Source of the DNA: Lichenicola cladoniae
GTDB lineage: Bacteria; Pseudomonadota; Alphaproteobacteria; Acetobacterales; Acetobacteraceae
DNA: 64,000 bases
Assembly: GCF_013201075.1 (NCBI RefSeq)
Contig: NZ_CP053711.1
Span: 62,001-126,000, forward strand
Direction of reading: 5' to 3'
The position numbers and the translations under genes were made by a program. Under the pieces are notes generated by a model, which was not told where the DNA came from, searched no databases, and saw only the letters and a program-made list of their open reading frames with translations. This document shows positions 1-10,155 of the stretch, one piece after another. How positions within the stretch are numbered: the stretch's first letter is position 1; each line of letters begins with the position of its first letter.

Positions 1-1
1 C

Positions 2-586
2 ACGGAGCTCGGCGCAGGAGCGATGCCACTCACCGTCGACCTGCTCAACCCCGCAGACGTGTCCAGCATCCTGCCGCGCATCCTCGATCTTGCAGGCGGC
101 CTTGACATCTTTCATGCAAACGCGGGCACCTATATTGGTGGTGCCATCGCCGACGGCGATCCGGATGCTTGGGATCGCCTTCTCAGTCTTAACGTTGCCG
201 CTTCTTTTCGGTCGGTCCATGCGGTGGTGCCGCATATGATCGCGCAAGGCTCCGGCGACATCATTTTCACGTCTTCCATCGCCGGTGTCGTGCCGGTGGT
301 CTGGGAGCCGATCTACGTCGCATCGAAATACGCTGTGCAGGGCTTCGTGCACGCGACGCGCCGTCAGCTCGCGCCGCACGGCGTGCGGATGGGTGCGGTG
401 CTGCCGGGTCCCGTGGTCACCGCGTTACTCGCGGACTGGCCGAAGGCGAAGATGGAGGAGGCGCTCGCGAATGGCAGCCTGATGCAGCCCAGCGAGGTCG
501 CCGAGGCGGTGGTGTTCATGCTGACGCGCACAAAGGGTATTACAGTGCGCGACCTCGTCATCCTGCCCAGCAGCGTCGAGCTCTGA
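2..586 (+). CDS. SDR family oxidoreductase, 5' end cut by the window edge
   Basis: C-terminal ~195 residues of a classical short-chain dehydrogenase/reductase. The frame is open to the first bases, so the Rossmann glycine motif lies outside the window. Visible family marks are the NAG-type motif (HANAG), a catalytic Ser in the SSIAG segment, and the YxxxK pair (YVASK) followed by the usual AVQGF helix and a PGPV loop. These enzymes reduce or oxidise carbonyls with NAD(P)H in the cytoplasm; the substrate cannot be read from sequence. No partner gene follows: the next 240 bases are non-coding and then mobile-element debris begins. Confidence 0.85.
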   Translation, partial: TELGAGAMPLTVDLLNPADVSSILPRILDLAGGLDIFHANAGTYIGGAIADGDPDAWDRLLSLNVAASFRSVHAVVPHMIAQGSGDIIFTSSIAGVVPVVWEPIYVASKYAVQGFVHATRRQLAPHGVRMGAVLPGPVVTALLADWPKAKMEEALANGSLMQPSEVAEAVVFMLTRTKGITVRDLVILPSSVEL

Positions 587-829
587 CACCGTGGATCCTT
601 ACTTCCTCGGCATGGTTCTGTCAGCCTTTGAGCCAATGACGGATCTGGTAGCCGCTGGATGGTTGACGTAGCATCGCCAGTCATGGCAACGGGCGGGTTA
701 TCGGGATAAGCCGCGCGTGCCTCGGGTTTGCTGCCGTTACAGGGAGGCCGGAGGTGATGGCGGGCGGCTATCGGCTGTCCGCTACTGGACCTGTGGGCGG
801 CAGTTCAACGAGCGCAGCACCGGGTTCTC
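587..829. other. Non-coding stretch after the SDR gene
   Basis: No reading frame with recognisable similarity on either strand. It separates the SDR gene from a transposase scrap and may be the decayed edge of that element. Confidence 0.4.
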
Positions 830-966
830 AAACAGACCTCTCTGTCCAGCGACATCGTCGCCTTCGTGGTGTTCTGCCGGCGGCGCTACCGGCTGACTCA
901 GCATTGCTTGAGATCCTGGCGCTGCGCGGAACCGAGGTCACCCATGAGGCCAATCGTGACTGGGTA
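830..966 (+). pseudogene. IS6-like transposase N-terminal scrap, frameshifted
   Basis: Two frames together resemble the N-terminus of IS6-type transposases: DIVAFVVFCRRRYRLT in one frame, then EILALRGTEVTHEA and RDW in the next. The indel lies near position 905. The similarity stops at about 965, where the IS481 element begins, so that insertion may have cut it. The family call rests on memory of the motif order only. Confidence 0.4.
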
Positions 967-1957
967 TGTCTGGTTGTGAGACCTCCTTGGCGGCTTCTAC
1001 GATCAGTCGAGCCTTGGTGAGGTCGCATGGACCTGCTCTGGTGTTTGCCTCGCGATGATCGGTTGAACACATAGAAGCCAGTTGTTCCTGCACGACCTGG
1101 TTTGGTTTTCTGGCAGCGAGGACCCGCTGTCTGCGCGCGTTGTAGGCGACGTTGAAGCCGCGGAGAACCTGCTCGAGAGCACGATGCGAATAGATGTTGA
1201 TGCCCAATACCTCGCTGCTAATGCGGCCGTTGAAGCGCTCCACCATGCCATTTGTTTGTGGGGTTCGCGGCTTGGTATGGCGATAGTGCGCGCCCAGGCT
1301 CGCGCGTACCTTTGCGAAGGCCGGCGTGAAGCAGCTGCCGTTATCGGTCAGCACGTCGGTGAGCGGGGATGGAAAGGCAGTGGACGCCTCGCGGAGGAAG
1401 GCAATGGCGCTCTTTTCGGTTTCGTCGTCTTTGACGGCAAGGTGGACCGAGCGTGAGCATCGGTCGATGGCCACGTAGAGAAACCGTTTGCGCCTTTCGC
1501 CATTGGCCGTTTTGCAGCTTTGGCAGTTGCTTGATGTCGATATGCACGCAGCCGAGGTCGTATTCGCGGAACGTTCCCTGGCCTTTGGTGGGCTGCTCGG
1601 ATGAGGGTTTAAAGGTCTGCGATTGAGGCCAGCTGCCTTGAGAATACGCCAGATACTGTCGCGTTTGAGGTGTAGCAGGAAGTGGCAGACGACGAAAGTC
1701 AGATCATCCAGAGGAAAGTCAGTTTCACGTCGCATGGTGCAGACGATCGCACGCTCTTCATCAGTCGCCTTCCAGGGAAGTCGGTGCGGGCGCGCTGAGT
1801 GATCGAGGCAGTCAGCGGCACCTCGCTTGCGCCACTTGCATACCGTTTCGGCGCTGATGCCGTAGCGCCTGGCTACAGTGCTACTCGGCTCCGTGGATCG
1901 GGCGATCTCGATGCGGGTGGTGGGTGTGGTACGGGCTTGCGGATGGATCTGCGGCAT
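938..1957 (-). pseudogene. IS481-family transposase with compensating frameshifts
   Basis: Long frame of 339 codons with an N-terminal helix-turn-helix (VARRYGISAETVCKW) and an rve-type integrase core. The second Asp (DVLTDNGSCF) and the Glu (NGMVERFNGRI) of the DDE triad are visible. Between about 1505 and 1595 the continuous frame reads nonsense-like residues, while the neighbouring frame reads REYDLGCVHIDIKQLPKLQ, the expected segment with the first catalytic Asp. Two 1-nt indels therefore cancel out in length but replace the first DDE residue. The protein is predicted inactive. Confidence 0.85.
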
Positions 1958-1979
1958 GCGTCTCCTGTGTCCGGTTACA
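967..1979 (-). mobile_element. IS481-family element (ends inferred)
   Basis: Contains one IS481-type transposase. The proposed ends are the TGT-starting, weakly matching inverted sequences at 967 and 1979; the left one directly follows the IS6-like scrap. The match is imperfect and the transposase frame reads 27 bases past the left end, so the ends are tentative. Confidence 0.5.
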
Positions 1980-2073
1980 GCGGCAAGGCGGTTAAACCTG
2001 TAGGCCTAGTCCTGGATCGCCAACCCTACCGGATCCCAACAATGTTCCGCAACCAAACAGCGCCGGATAGCAA

Positions 2074-2250
2074 GACAAGGCTTGGTTGCGAAGGCTGTTC
2101 CATCGGGCACATGTGCCGCCGTCATCCGCGCAGCGTCACCGGTCCAGGCCTTGGGTAGATACAGGGCCCGGTCGATGAAGGCATGTCCGTGCCGCGACAC
2201 GTAGGCTGCAAACACACCAATCTGACAGTTGGTAATCTTGCCGGCGTTGG
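2074..2250 (-). pseudogene. IS701-family transposase internal fragment
   Basis: About 58 residues match the IS701 DDE domain (AGKITNCQIGVFAAYVSR, then HAFIDRALYLPKAW and FATKPCLA). Both ends are missing. Upstream codons to about 2280 look like a scrambled version of the preceding family segment. The fragment borders the left end of the IS21 element at 2328. Confidence 0.7.
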
Positions 2251-2423
2251 TGCATGGACCATCCGGCTGACGCGACTTTCGTGAGCTGGTAAATGGCTGG
2301 GATGCCCTTCAAGCTGTCAAACAGCATTGAAAATTGACCCCCATCTGGAGTGCGCCCCTGCGGGTGGACAGGATGGGGCGATCTGGTTGACCCCCTGCTG
2401 GAGGGCTTTACAGGAGTAAGGTC

Positions 2424-2774
2424 ATGGCCAAGCATCGCGTCCACAGTATCGAGTTCAAGCGCCAGCTTGTCGCTGAATACACCGCAGGAGAGACGCTGCA
2501 CGCGCTTGCCAGGCGGCACGACATCAGTCGGAACCTGATCCGCATCTGGATCGCCAAGGCAGAGGCCGGCGCGTTCGACGATGAGGCGGAGGCAGCGGAT
2601 CTATTGTCTGGATACGAGGCGAAGATCGCAGCGCTTGAGCGGCTCGTTGGACGACAGGCACTCGAACTCGAGTATCTAAAGGGGGCTCTCAAGCACGGAC
2701 GATCGAGCAGAAACGTTTCTATGTCCGTCATCACCGGCCCGGTGGTCTCAGCATTACCCAGGGATGCCGGCTGA
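2424..2774 (+). CDS. IS3-family transposase OrfA
   Basis: 116 residues. N-terminal helix-turn-helix ([19 protein letters not shown]) for binding the element ends, then a leucine-zipper-like coiled coil ([21 protein letters not shown]). Its stop overlaps the orfB start as TGATG at 2772-2776. The orfB frame is open far upstream of that ATG ([12 protein letters not shown] and [10 protein letters not shown]), so the usual -1 frameshift to an OrfAB fusion is possible. The G-rich AAGGGGG run near 2676 is a candidate slip site. A good ribosome site (ACAGGAG) lies 9 nt before the start. Confidence 0.9.
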   Translation: MAKHRVHSIEFKRQLVAEYTAGETLHALARRHDISRNLIRIWIAKAEAGAFDDEAEAADLLSGYEAKIAALERLVGRQALELEYLKGALKHGRSSRNVSMSVITGPVVSALPRDAG

Positions 2775-3571
2775 TGGGCATAGCTCGTTCGACTTACCAC
2801 GACACGGTTGTCGCTCCTCGGCAGGATGATGAGATTATCAGCCGGATCCGGGCGATCGGCGAGGAGTTCGAGGCGTATGGCTACCGCCGGATCTGCGCGG
2901 AACTGCGTCACCAGGGGCTGGTGGTGAACAGCAAGAAGGTGCGTCGCCTGATGCGCGAGCATGACCTGCAGCCCAAACGCCGCCGGCGATATGTCGCCAC
3001 AACCGACAGCGACCACGAGCAGCCGATCCACCCGAACCTGGCGCCTGGGATCGACACGAGCAGCCCTGATCAGCTCTGGGTTGCCGATATTACATACATC
3101 GCCATCATCGGCGGTTTTGTGTATGTTGCGGTGATCCTGGATGCCTGGTCTCGGCGTGTCGTCGGCTACGCAATCAGCCGCTCCATCGACGCTCGCCTAG
3201 CTATCGCTGCCTTGAATGCAGCCATCCAGGCACGACGTCCAACGGCAGGATGTGTGCACCACAGCGATCGCGGGTCGCAATACGCAAGTGCCGCGTATCG
3301 CAAAGTTCTGTCAGATCACAAGCTCGTCGGCTCCATGAGCCGCCGCGGTAATCCTTATGACAATGCCAAAGCAGAAAGCTTTATGAAGACGCTCAAGGTC
3401 GAGGCCGTCTACCCCATGGCGTACGAGACGTTCAGCGATGTCGCTGCAGATCTTCCCCGCTTTATCGACCATGTCTACAACGCTCGTCGACTACACTCAG
3501 CGCTGGGCTACGTCAGCCCTGTTACTTTTGAAGATCAACACGCCCGCCAGCAGGTCAAAGTCGCCGCCTGA
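2774..3571 (+). CDS. IS3-family transposase OrfB (DDE)
   Basis: 265 residues. HTH_21-like region ([11 protein letters not shown]), then the rve integrase core with all catalytic residues: Asp in WVADITYI, Asp in HHSDRGSQY, Glu in [12 protein letters not shown]. It ends with the family signature [12 protein letters not shown]. Full length and undamaged. It catalyses excision and insertion of the element together with OrfA. Confidence 0.93.
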   Translation: MGIARSTYHDTVVAPRQDDEIISRIRAIGEEFEAYGYRRICAELRHQGLVVNSKKVRRLMREHDLQPKRRRRYVATTDSDHEQPIHPNLAPGIDTSSPDQLWVADITYIAIIGGFVYVAVILDAWSRRVVGYAISRSIDARLAIAALNAAIQARRPTAGCVHHSDRGSQYASAAYRKVLSDHKLVGSMSRRGNPYDNAKAESFMKTLKVEAVYPMAYETFSDVAADLPRFIDHVYNARRLHSALGYVSPVTFEDQHARQQVKVAA

Positions 3572-3654
3572 AATCGTGCACCCGCAGGGGCGCACTCCAA
3601 TCGGCGCCGAATATTGACCCCCTTCCGGGTGCCCGATCTTGCTGCTGAGTTTGC

Positions 3655-4383
3655 CTAGTTCCGGTTGCGAAACCGCCAGCTGTCGTTGCCGGTCTCGATG
3701 ATGTCACAGTGATGCGTCAGGCGGTCGAGCAGTGCTGTCGTCATCTTCGCGTCGTTGAACACCGTGGGCCATTCGGCAAACAACAGGTTGGTCGTCACCA
3801 GGATCGAGGTCTGCTCGTAGAGCCTGCTGATCAGGTGGAACAGCAGTTGGCCGCCGCTCTGGGCAAACGGCAGGTAGCCCAACTCGTCCAGTACGATCAG
3901 GTCGAGCCGGGTGAGCTGCTCGGCAAGCCGTCCAGTCTTGCCGGTGCGGGCTTCGGCTTCGAGCCGGTTCACCAGATCGATCACAGTATAGAACCGCACT
4001 CGGCGCCCGAGCCGGATGCAGCTCAGCGCTATCGCCACCGACAGGTGCGTCTTGCCGGTGCCCGTGCCGCCGACCAGCACCGCGTTACGCTGCCCGTCGA
4101 GGAACGATCCGGTCGCCATATCGCGCACCAACCCCTCGTTGATCGGAGTGCCGGAGAAATCGAAGTCGGCAATTTCCTTGATCAGCGGCAGCTTGGCGGT
4201 GGTCACCTGGTAGCGGATCGAACGTGCCTGTTTCTCGGCAATCTCGGCCTGCAGCAGGTTGCCGACGATCTGGCCTGCGGGATGCTGGCGCTTGAGCGCG
4301 TTGCTCATCACCTCGTCGTAGGCGGCTTTCATGCCGGCAAGCTTGAGTTCGCTCATCAGCGTCAGAACTTCATGTCGTTCCAT
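3655..4383 (-). CDS. istB: IS21-A ATP-binding helper protein IstB
   Basis: 242 residues, AAA+ ATPase of the IstB/DnaC type. Walker A is [10 protein letters not shown] (about residues 105-114) and Walker B is LIVLDELGY. IstB oligomers select target DNA and stimulate IstA. Its start overlaps the 3' end of istA (4370-4383), as in most IS21 operons. The frame is intact, but its partner istA is broken, so it could act only with IstA supplied in trans. Confidence 0.93.
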   Translation of the reverse strand: MERHEVLTLMSELKLAGMKAAYDEVMSNALKRQHPAGQIVGNLLQAEIAEKQARSIRYQVTTAKLPLIKEIADFDFSGTPINEGLVRDMATGSFLDGQRNAVLVGGTGTGKTHLSVAIALSCIRLGRRVRFYTVIDLVNRLEAEARTGKTGRLAEQLTRLDLIVLDELGYLPFAQSGGQLLFHLISRLYEQTSILVTTNLLFAEWPTVFNDAKMTTALLDRLTHHCDIIETGNDSWRFRNRN

Positions 4384-5871
4384 GGTTCATGCTCCGTAAG
4401 GTGTCGTAGCGCGCGCAATCTGCCAGCGGCTCATGCCGGAGGCGCAGTGCGTCGGGGGTGATGATGTTGGCCGGTGTCAGGGTCGGACGCAGGCGTGACA
4501 GGGCGTTGAGCACCACGTCGCTGCTGCACAGACCGGCGGACAGCGCCTCGCCACAGGCAGCCTCTACCGCCGGTAGTCCGTCCAGCGGCACGGCATTGAG
4601 GATGGCCACCATCTGGCGGTCGCCATCGACGGATCCGCGCAGTTTGCCCTGAATGCGACCGAGCGCGCCAGGCAGCACCCAGCCTTTGAACGGCGCGCCG
4701 TTGCGCAACGCACCTGGCTTGCGTGCCAGCACCGGCACGTAGTGCCAGGGATTGTAGACCGTCTGCTCGCGGCCAAAGCAGCGCGGATGATCGGCTACCG
4801 TCTGACCATCCTGGCGAATGTTGATGTGCTCGGCATAAGCATGCACCTCGACCGGCCGTCCGACCGCCTGCGACATGACCGAATACTTGTTGCGATCGAA
4901 CGTCACCAGGCAGGTCTTGGACACCGCCGCGGTGCGCGCATTGAACCCGTCGAAGCGACCAGCATATGGCACCAGGTTGGGTCGCTCCTGCTCGAACATC
5001 TCCCACACCGGACAGTCCCGCCGCTCGGGGTGCGGATGCCCACGCGCATACAGCACGCACTGCTCGAGCAGCCAGCTGTTCATCTCGGTAAAAGTATCGA
5101 ACCGCAGACGTGGTTTGAATAAACGTCCCCGCATGATGTTGACCTGGTTTTCGACCTGGCCTTTCTCCCAGCCCGACGCCGGCGTGCACGCGGTAGGCTC
5201 AACCAGGTAGTGGCTGCACATTTGCGCAAAGCGGCGGTTGAACTGCCGCTCGCGGCCGATCAACAGCGCATCCACTGCGGTGCGCATGTTATCGTAGATG
5301 CCGCGTTGGCAGGTGCCGCGGTAAAACGCGAACGCCTTGTCGTGCGCGTCGAACACCATCTCCTGCGCCTGGCGCGGATAGGCGCGTACGAAAGGCATCC
5401 GGCTGTGACAGAGCCGAACCTGCGCGACCTGCACCGAAGTGGTAATGCCGTGCATGACCACGATCTCGGTCGACCAGTCGAACTGGTAGGCCTCGCCGGG
5501 GGCAAAGCTCAGCGGGATGTAGGCGTCTGAGGATCCGGTGCCGCGCTTGCGTTGTCGTGTTTGGGCATAGCGGCGGACGGTGTCGTAACCGCCCTCAAAC
5601 CCCTGGGTACGCAGGTCCTCAAAAATCCGAACCAGATCCAACCGCTCCCGGTTCGCCAGCCGGTCATTGGCGCCAAGTCGCTGCTCGAGTTCCTCAGTCC
5701 AGGCACCGAGCTTGGGTCGCGGCTGAACCTCGCGCTCGTAGGAAAAGGCGGTCTCACCGGACCGCAGCACACGCCGCACCGTGTTGCGCGCAAGATCGAA
5801 TTCCGCGTGATCTGCTTGATCGACTTGCCGTCGACGAAGTGCGCCCGCCTGATCCGGGCAATCGTATCCAC
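4370..5871 (-). pseudogene. istA: IS21-A transposase IstA, frameshifted near the N-terminus
   Basis: The natural start is GTG at 5871 (VDTIARIRRAHFVDGKSIKQI). That frame is lost near 5803, where CGGAATTC stands for an expected CGGGAATTC (1-nt deletion). The rest (EFDLARNTVRRVLRSGE onward) continues in the other frame to 4370. The DDE core is visible: Asp in YQFDWSTE, Asp in IYDNMRTAV, Glu in GQVENQVN. IS21-B sits only 6-8 bases upstream of the GTG, so the native promoter is also separated from the gene. Confidence 0.85.
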
Positions 5872-5997
5872 TTGGCTGTGACAACGAATTTTGGCCCAGT
5901 TGTGCTGATGAATTCTGGCCCACCTCCCGGTGTTTGACGTGCTGGTCCTGGCCGCGGCCAGGACCAGCACGTCGGTCGTCTTCTTGGGTTCGCGGTG

Positions 5998-6762
5998 TCA
6001 GGGCTTGGGCGCTTTGCGCTGTGCCGTCGTACGGCGGAACCGATAGGAGTCTGTGCCGGTCGTGATGATGTGCGCGCGGTCAGTCAGGCGATCGATCAGC
6101 GCCTTGCACAGACGCGGGTTGGGGATGACCTGTGACCATTCGGAGAATGGCAGGTTGGTTGTGACGATCACCGCCGCCTTCTCCGCCCTGTCGGCGATGA
6201 CCTGGAACATCAGCTCGCAAGCGGTTTCGGCGAGCGGCACGTAGCCCAGTTCGTCGATGCAGATCAGGTCCAGCCGCTCCCAACGACCCAGCGCGCGGCT
6301 GAGCTGGTTGGCGTGCGCCGCCTCGGCCAGCTCGTTGACCAATGCCGTTGCCGTGGTGAACCGGACCCGTCGCCGCTGCCGGCAGGCGGCCACGCACAAG
6401 CCCGTCGCCAGATGGGTCTTTCCCGTGCCGGCATCGCCGACCAGCAGGATCGGCTCTGCCCTGGTTATGTAGTCGCCTTCGGCCAATGTCCGCAGTTGAG
6501 TGGCGGCAACCCCGGAGCGGTCGAATTCGAACGCGTCGAGGGTTTTCATGCGCGGCAGTCTGGCCTCGTGCAGCAGCCGCGCAATCGCCCGGCTCTCGCG
6601 CTCCTCCATCTCGGCGGCCAGCAGCGCCTCGAGGTAGCCGATGTGGGAGTGTCCCTCGCGGGTGGCGGCGTCTGCCAGCCGCGCGAACTGGCCGCCGATC
6701 GTCGGCATGCGCAGCGCCTTGCAGTGCTGCCGGATGGCTTGGTCCTGGAGGTCGGCCATCAT
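5998..6762 (-). CDS. istB: IS21-B ATP-binding helper protein IstB
   Basis: 254 residues of the IstB AAA+ family. Walker A is [10 protein letters not shown] and Walker B is [12 protein letters not shown]. It overlaps the istA stop by 4 nt (ATGA at 6759-6762), indicating translational coupling. It differs clearly in sequence from the IstB of IS21-A, so the two elements are separate IS21 lineages rather than a duplication. Confidence 0.93.
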   Translation of the reverse strand: MMADLQDQAIRQHCKALRMPTIGGQFARLADAATREGHSHIGYLEALLAAEMEERESRAIARLLHEARLPRMKTLDAFEFDRSGVAATQLRTLAEGDYITRAEPILLVGDAGTGKTHLATGLCVAACRQRRRVRFTTATALVNELAEAAHANQLSRALGRWERLDLICIDELGYVPLAETACELMFQVIADRAEKAAVIVTTNLPFSEWSQVIPNPRLCKALIDRLTDRAHIITTGTDSYRFRRTTAQRKAPKP

Positions 6763-8300
6763 GCCGTGCCCGCGCAGGGCGCCGAGAGCAGCACGTCATA
6801 CTCGGCCATCGTCGGCATCGGCCGGTCGTAACGGGCCAGTTCGCCAACATCGACCGCACAGGGTTGGCCTTTGCGCAGCGCTGCTTCTGTCAGCAGATAA
6901 CGCACCGCCGCCACGTCACAGGCCCCAAGCGACACCGCCGCGGTGACCGCGACGCGCAGCTTGTCGTGGCCGAACTCCTGCCCCAGCGCCACGACCGCCA
7001 CCATGGCGCGGGTGCCATTCTGTTTGCCGTGCCTGGCCAGCAGCCGCTCCCAGAGTTCGTCGTAGCAGGCGGGCCAGCGACCGGCCGCGCGCCATTGTGC
7101 CAGCGGCTTGGAGCCTGCAAAGGCGCCTGGCTTGTGGCTCAGCACGTCCAGGTAATGCTCAAGGTCCAGCACCTGCTGGCGACGGCTGTGGCAGCGCTCG
7201 TGCCGTGCAACCCGGCGGCCGGCGTGCCAGATTTCGACGTGCAGCGGATATACGCGTGCTTCCACCCGCGTGCCCGCGCGGAGCGGCACCGAGTAGGCGT
7301 TGGTCTTGACCATCACGCAGCCCTGCTTGTCGACCAGAGGTGTCGTCACGTCCGCTAGATCGAATCCTTCGGGCACACGCGCCAGAAGATGCGGGCGCTC
7401 CGCCGCCATGGCGATGCCGACAGGCTCCGTGCGGCCATCCAGGATCCGCGCCTCGTCGTGACGGCACCCGGTCAGCAACAGCGCATTCAGGGCGTCCAGG
7501 TCGGCAACATGGGGCACCGGGACAAGGTGGTTGCGGCGGAAGTAGCCGCCCTCTCCCTCGATGCCGCCTTTCTCATGACCCTCGCCGGGCGTGCAGAACT
7601 CCGCCTGGAAACGCCAATGCGAACGGAACGCCACGAACCGGACCGTCTCCTCCCGCCGGTAGCCCCGCAGGATTTTGCGCACCGCGCTGGCCAGATTGTC
7701 GTAACGCAGCAGCCGGAACACGCCGCCGAAATAATCGAACGCATGCTCGTGCGCTTCGAGAAACGCCTGTTGCGTCGCATGCAGATACGCCCGGTGGAAC
7801 GCCGCCCCGCTAGCCATCGAGCGCATCGCGAACACCTGCACCCTGGTCCGCTCGTCGCCCAGATCGACCCAGGCCTCATACCAATCCACCTGGGCCTCGA
7901 CGCCCACGGCGTAGCTCTGCGGCACGAACGTCTCGCGCCGGACCAGGCCCAGGGCCCGTTTGCGGGACCGAACATGGTTGCGCACGGTAGACTCCGCGAC
8001 AGCCGCGTCCGGAAACTCGGTCAGGATCCGGCGGTAGATGCGCCGTGCCGTATGCCGCTGCTTGCGCGGCGCACGTCGATCCTCGTCCAGCACCTGATCG
8101 ATGAACGCCATGACCAGGCCGAGTTTTGGCTGCGCTCGCGCCGGGTAGCGATGCGCCGGCGGCACCGCACCGACGATCGCCTGCCGCACCATCCGTCGAT
8201 GAACCCCGAACTTGGCCGCCACACCGGCAATCGTGCCGACGCCAAATTCATGCTCCTGACGCAGCTGCTCGAACAATTCCACTCTGGCTTTCCAATCCAC
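6759..8300 (-). CDS. istA: IS21-B transposase IstA (DDE)
   Basis: 513 residues. N-terminal helix-turn-helix ([19 protein letters not shown]), rve core with Asp in QVDWYEAW, Asp in [10 protein letters not shown] and Glu in [11 protein letters not shown], then the C-terminal mu-type beta-barrel region. Full length and uninterrupted. It cuts and joins the 40-bp multi-motif ends with help from IstB. Confidence 0.93.
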   Translation of the reverse strand: MDWKARVELFEQLRQEHEFGVGTIAGVAAKFGVHRRMVRQAIVGAVPPAHRYPARAQPKLGLVMAFIDQVLDEDRRAPRKQRHTARRIYRRILTEFPDAAVAESTVRNHVRSRKRALGLVRRETFVPQSYAVGVEAQVDWYEAWVDLGDERTRVQVFAMRSMASGAAFHRAYLHATQQAFLEAHEHAFDYFGGVFRLLRYDNLASAVRKILRGYRREETVRFVAFRSHWRFQAEFCTPGEGHEKGGIEGEGGYFRRNHLVPVPHVADLDALNALLLTGCRHDEARILDGRTEPVGIAMAAERPHLLARVPEGFDLADVTTPLVDKQGCVMVKTNAYSVPLRAGTRVEARVYPLHVEIWHAGRRVARHERCHSRRQQVLDLEHYLDVLSHKPGAFAGSKPLAQWRAAGRWPACYDELWERLLARHGKQNGTRAMVAVVALGQEFGHDKLRVAVTAAVSLGACDVAAVRYLLTEAALRKGQPCAVDVGELARYDRPMPTMAEYDVLLSAPCAGTA

Positions 8301-8513
8301 TCCGAGCCTCCTGGCAGAACCAGGATGACCGTAGGTTGAGGGACGGAAGGTGGGCCAAAATCCGTCAGCACTCTGGGCCAGAATTCGCTAGCAGAGCCAC
8401 CACTGCCAGCATCTCCCCACCACCCATCTGCATGGGCAGCATCATCTCAGATCAGGGGGGGTCAATTTTGGACGCCGATTACCCCACCCAGGGGGTCAAT
8501 CTTCCACGCTTAT

Positions 8514-9240
8514 CTACACGAAGCGGATGTAGTCGCGCCTTACCTGCTCGCCGGCCCGGCCGCGGAAGGCGTGGTTGCGCGCCACGATGCGCTCGCCCAT
8601 GCGCCCACCCAGCCAGTCGCTGGAGAGGAGCCGGTCCAGCGCGACGGCCGTCTCAGCCCGGGCCTCCTCGTCGATGAGTTCGTGCAGCTCGAAGTCGGTG
8701 CCGACGTAGCCGCGCGAGGTCATGACGACCGAAATGTGCTTGAAGTGGGCCGCGAGCGCGAGGAGGTTCGACCGGTCTCCACGCGCCACGAAGAGGGCGA
8801 AGGTCTTGCGGAACTGGTGCGGCGACAAGGGCCAAATCCTGCCCTCGTGCAGGGACGCGCCGACATCTCGGGCAAACGTCTGAAGCCGACGCGTGATCGC
8901 GCCGGTGGAGACGGTACCGGTGCTCGATGGCAATTTTTGTATGGGCACGAACAGGTCGGCCCCATCGGTGTCCTCTTTTAGGATGGCGCTGAGCGCCTCC
9001 AGGCACTCGACGGCCCGCACGACCGGTTCCGGCGCCACCCAGCGCTCAGGCCTGCCCATGGGCTCGTCACTACCCTTGAAGAGGCGCGCGGCGATGTAGG
9101 CCTGATCGGCACCGGTCTCGCCGAGCGGGTGGTGCTCGACCGCCCCGGCCTGCATGGACAGGATCTCGCTGACGCGCATGCCGACGAAGCCCGCGACTAT
9201 CACGAAACAAGCGGTCGAGAGGTGAGTCACGCCCCTCAGG
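8514..9240 (-). pseudogene. Tyrosine recombinase/integrase, both ends lost
   Basis: About 235 residues of the catalytic domain. The first catalytic Arg is in GFVGMRVSEIL, the HxxR pair is in SPHQFRKTFAL, and a later His (HFKHISVVM) precedes the probable nucleophile Tyr in SRGYVG. The N-terminal DNA-binding domain is missing at the junction with an IS110 remnant (~9240). The C-terminus runs into a stop 8 bases outside the right end of IS21-A. It resembles integrases of genomic islands or plasmids, but no att site can be tied to it. Confidence 0.8.
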
Positions 9241-9944
9241 GTCGTCCACGCCGGCGCGATACGTGAGCGACACCAAGGCGCCGACACCGGGAACCGTCAT
9301 CAATCGCCTGCAGACCTGGTCCTCCTTGACGATGGCCAGGACCTCGCGAGGCAACCTGGCAAACTCGCTCCAAAACGCCCAGCGTGCCGTCAGCATCGGC
9401 TCCGCGATCCGCTCCAGCATGGCGTGCCCCGTCACCAGCTCGCGGATGCGCGCTGCCAGCTTGCCGCGGCTCACCTCGCCGACCTTAAGGCCGAAGCCGC
9501 GCAGCAGCCGCGCAAGGTCTGCTCCAGGTCCATGGCCTTGATTTGCATCTGCTTGCGCGCGGCGAGAAGCGCCCGGACTTCCTGCGAGGGGACCGACATG
9601 CGGTGCACGGGACGATACCAACCCATGCGCAGCAACTGCGCGATCCCACGGGCATCACGGCGGTCCGTCTTTATTGCCATGGCCGATAGCGCGGCCTTGA
9701 CGTGGCGCGTCTCGAGCAAAACCGTCTCGTATCCTGCCGCCTGCAGCCCGTCATACAGCCACTGCGATAGTGGCCCGACCTCCAAGCCGACGCGAACGAT
9801 CGTCACGCTGAGACCGCGCAGGAAGGCGACCAGCGTCTCAGGTTCGCTCGCAACCTTCGCTTCCCGGATGACCTTGCCGGTCGCATTCAGCACGCACAGG
9901 CTGCTCAGCTCCAGCGATGCGTGGATCCTAACATGGTGTTCCAT
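9236..9944 (-). pseudogene. IS110-family transposase remnant (IS110-A)
   Basis: Start at 9944. The frame covers the N-terminal RuvC-like domain (LVAFLRGL, KTDRRDARGIAQLLR) to about 9525, then shifts to a second frame (GFGLKVGEVSRGKLAARI, then VPGVGALVSLTYRAGVDDP) and ends at the integrase junction, losing the C-terminal Ser domain. The first acidic residue of the DEDD tetrad is also gone: the expected I-D-x-S reads IHAS. Three independent lesions mean it is dead. Confidence 0.85.
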
Positions 9945-10155
9945 GACCGCCCTCCTGATGGACGGACCCGAACCGCGTTCGGGCCCGCGTTGTGCCATCA
10001 CTCTGGAAGCGACCCGCCCCAGATGTCAGCCCCGGTGCAGGCCCATTACGGCATCTACCGGACCCCCAACACCAGAAATCTTCAAACCAAATCCATTTCA
10101 CCCTTATCCCGGAACCAAACAGCTCGTGTGAGTGGGCTCGACCATTCTGCTCACG

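Larger units (their letters stand above)
2346..3599 (+). mobile_element. IS3-family element inside the left end of IS21-A
   Basis: Perfect 21-bp terminal inverted repeats at 2346-2366 and 3579-3599 (TGGAGTGCGCCCCTGCGGGTG in two halves TGGAGTGCGC and CCCTGCGGGTG). They are flanked by a 3-bp direct repeat ATC (2343-2345, 3600-3602). The element is 1254 bp, normal for IS3. orfA and orfB are both intact, so this could still be active. It was the later arrival, because removing it and one ATC restores the IS21-A terminus. Confidence 0.92.
5879..8393 (-). mobile_element. IS21-family element B, inserted upstream of IS21-A istA
   Basis: Ends show ~40-bp imperfect inverted repeats at 5886-5925 and 8347-8386, each with two TTTGGCCCA-type motifs (GAATTTTGGCCCAG then GAATTCTGGCCCACC at the left). 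The exact outer base is uncertain by 2-3 nt and no target duplication could be fixed. Both genes are intact, making this the most recent and probably competent IS21 in the nest. Confidence 0.8.
2328..8506 (-). mobile_element. IS21-family element A, interrupted by an IS3 and a second IS21
   Basis: Carries istB (3655-4383) and a frameshifted istA (4370-5871). The terminal inverted repeats each hold two ATTGACCCCC motifs. At the left they are at 2333-2342 and 3613-3623, split by an IS3. At the right, read on the complement, they are at about 8491-8501 and 8455-8466. Rejoining the left end across the IS3 gives ATCGGCGCCGAATATTGAC against ATCGGCGTCCAAAATTGAC at the right end. The second IS21 lies between the istA start (5871) and its upstream region (8396-8506). 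No target duplication is seen at the outer ends, so flanking sequence has probably been rearranged. Confidence 0.8.

Noticed and set aside
7389-8339. 316-codon plus-strand frame in IS21-B
   Set aside because: Fully antisense to the intact istA gene; high GC makes long antisense frames common.
8514-9240. Tyrosine recombinase as evidence of an active genomic island
   Set aside because: Both ends of the gene are gone and no att-like repeat could be linked to it.
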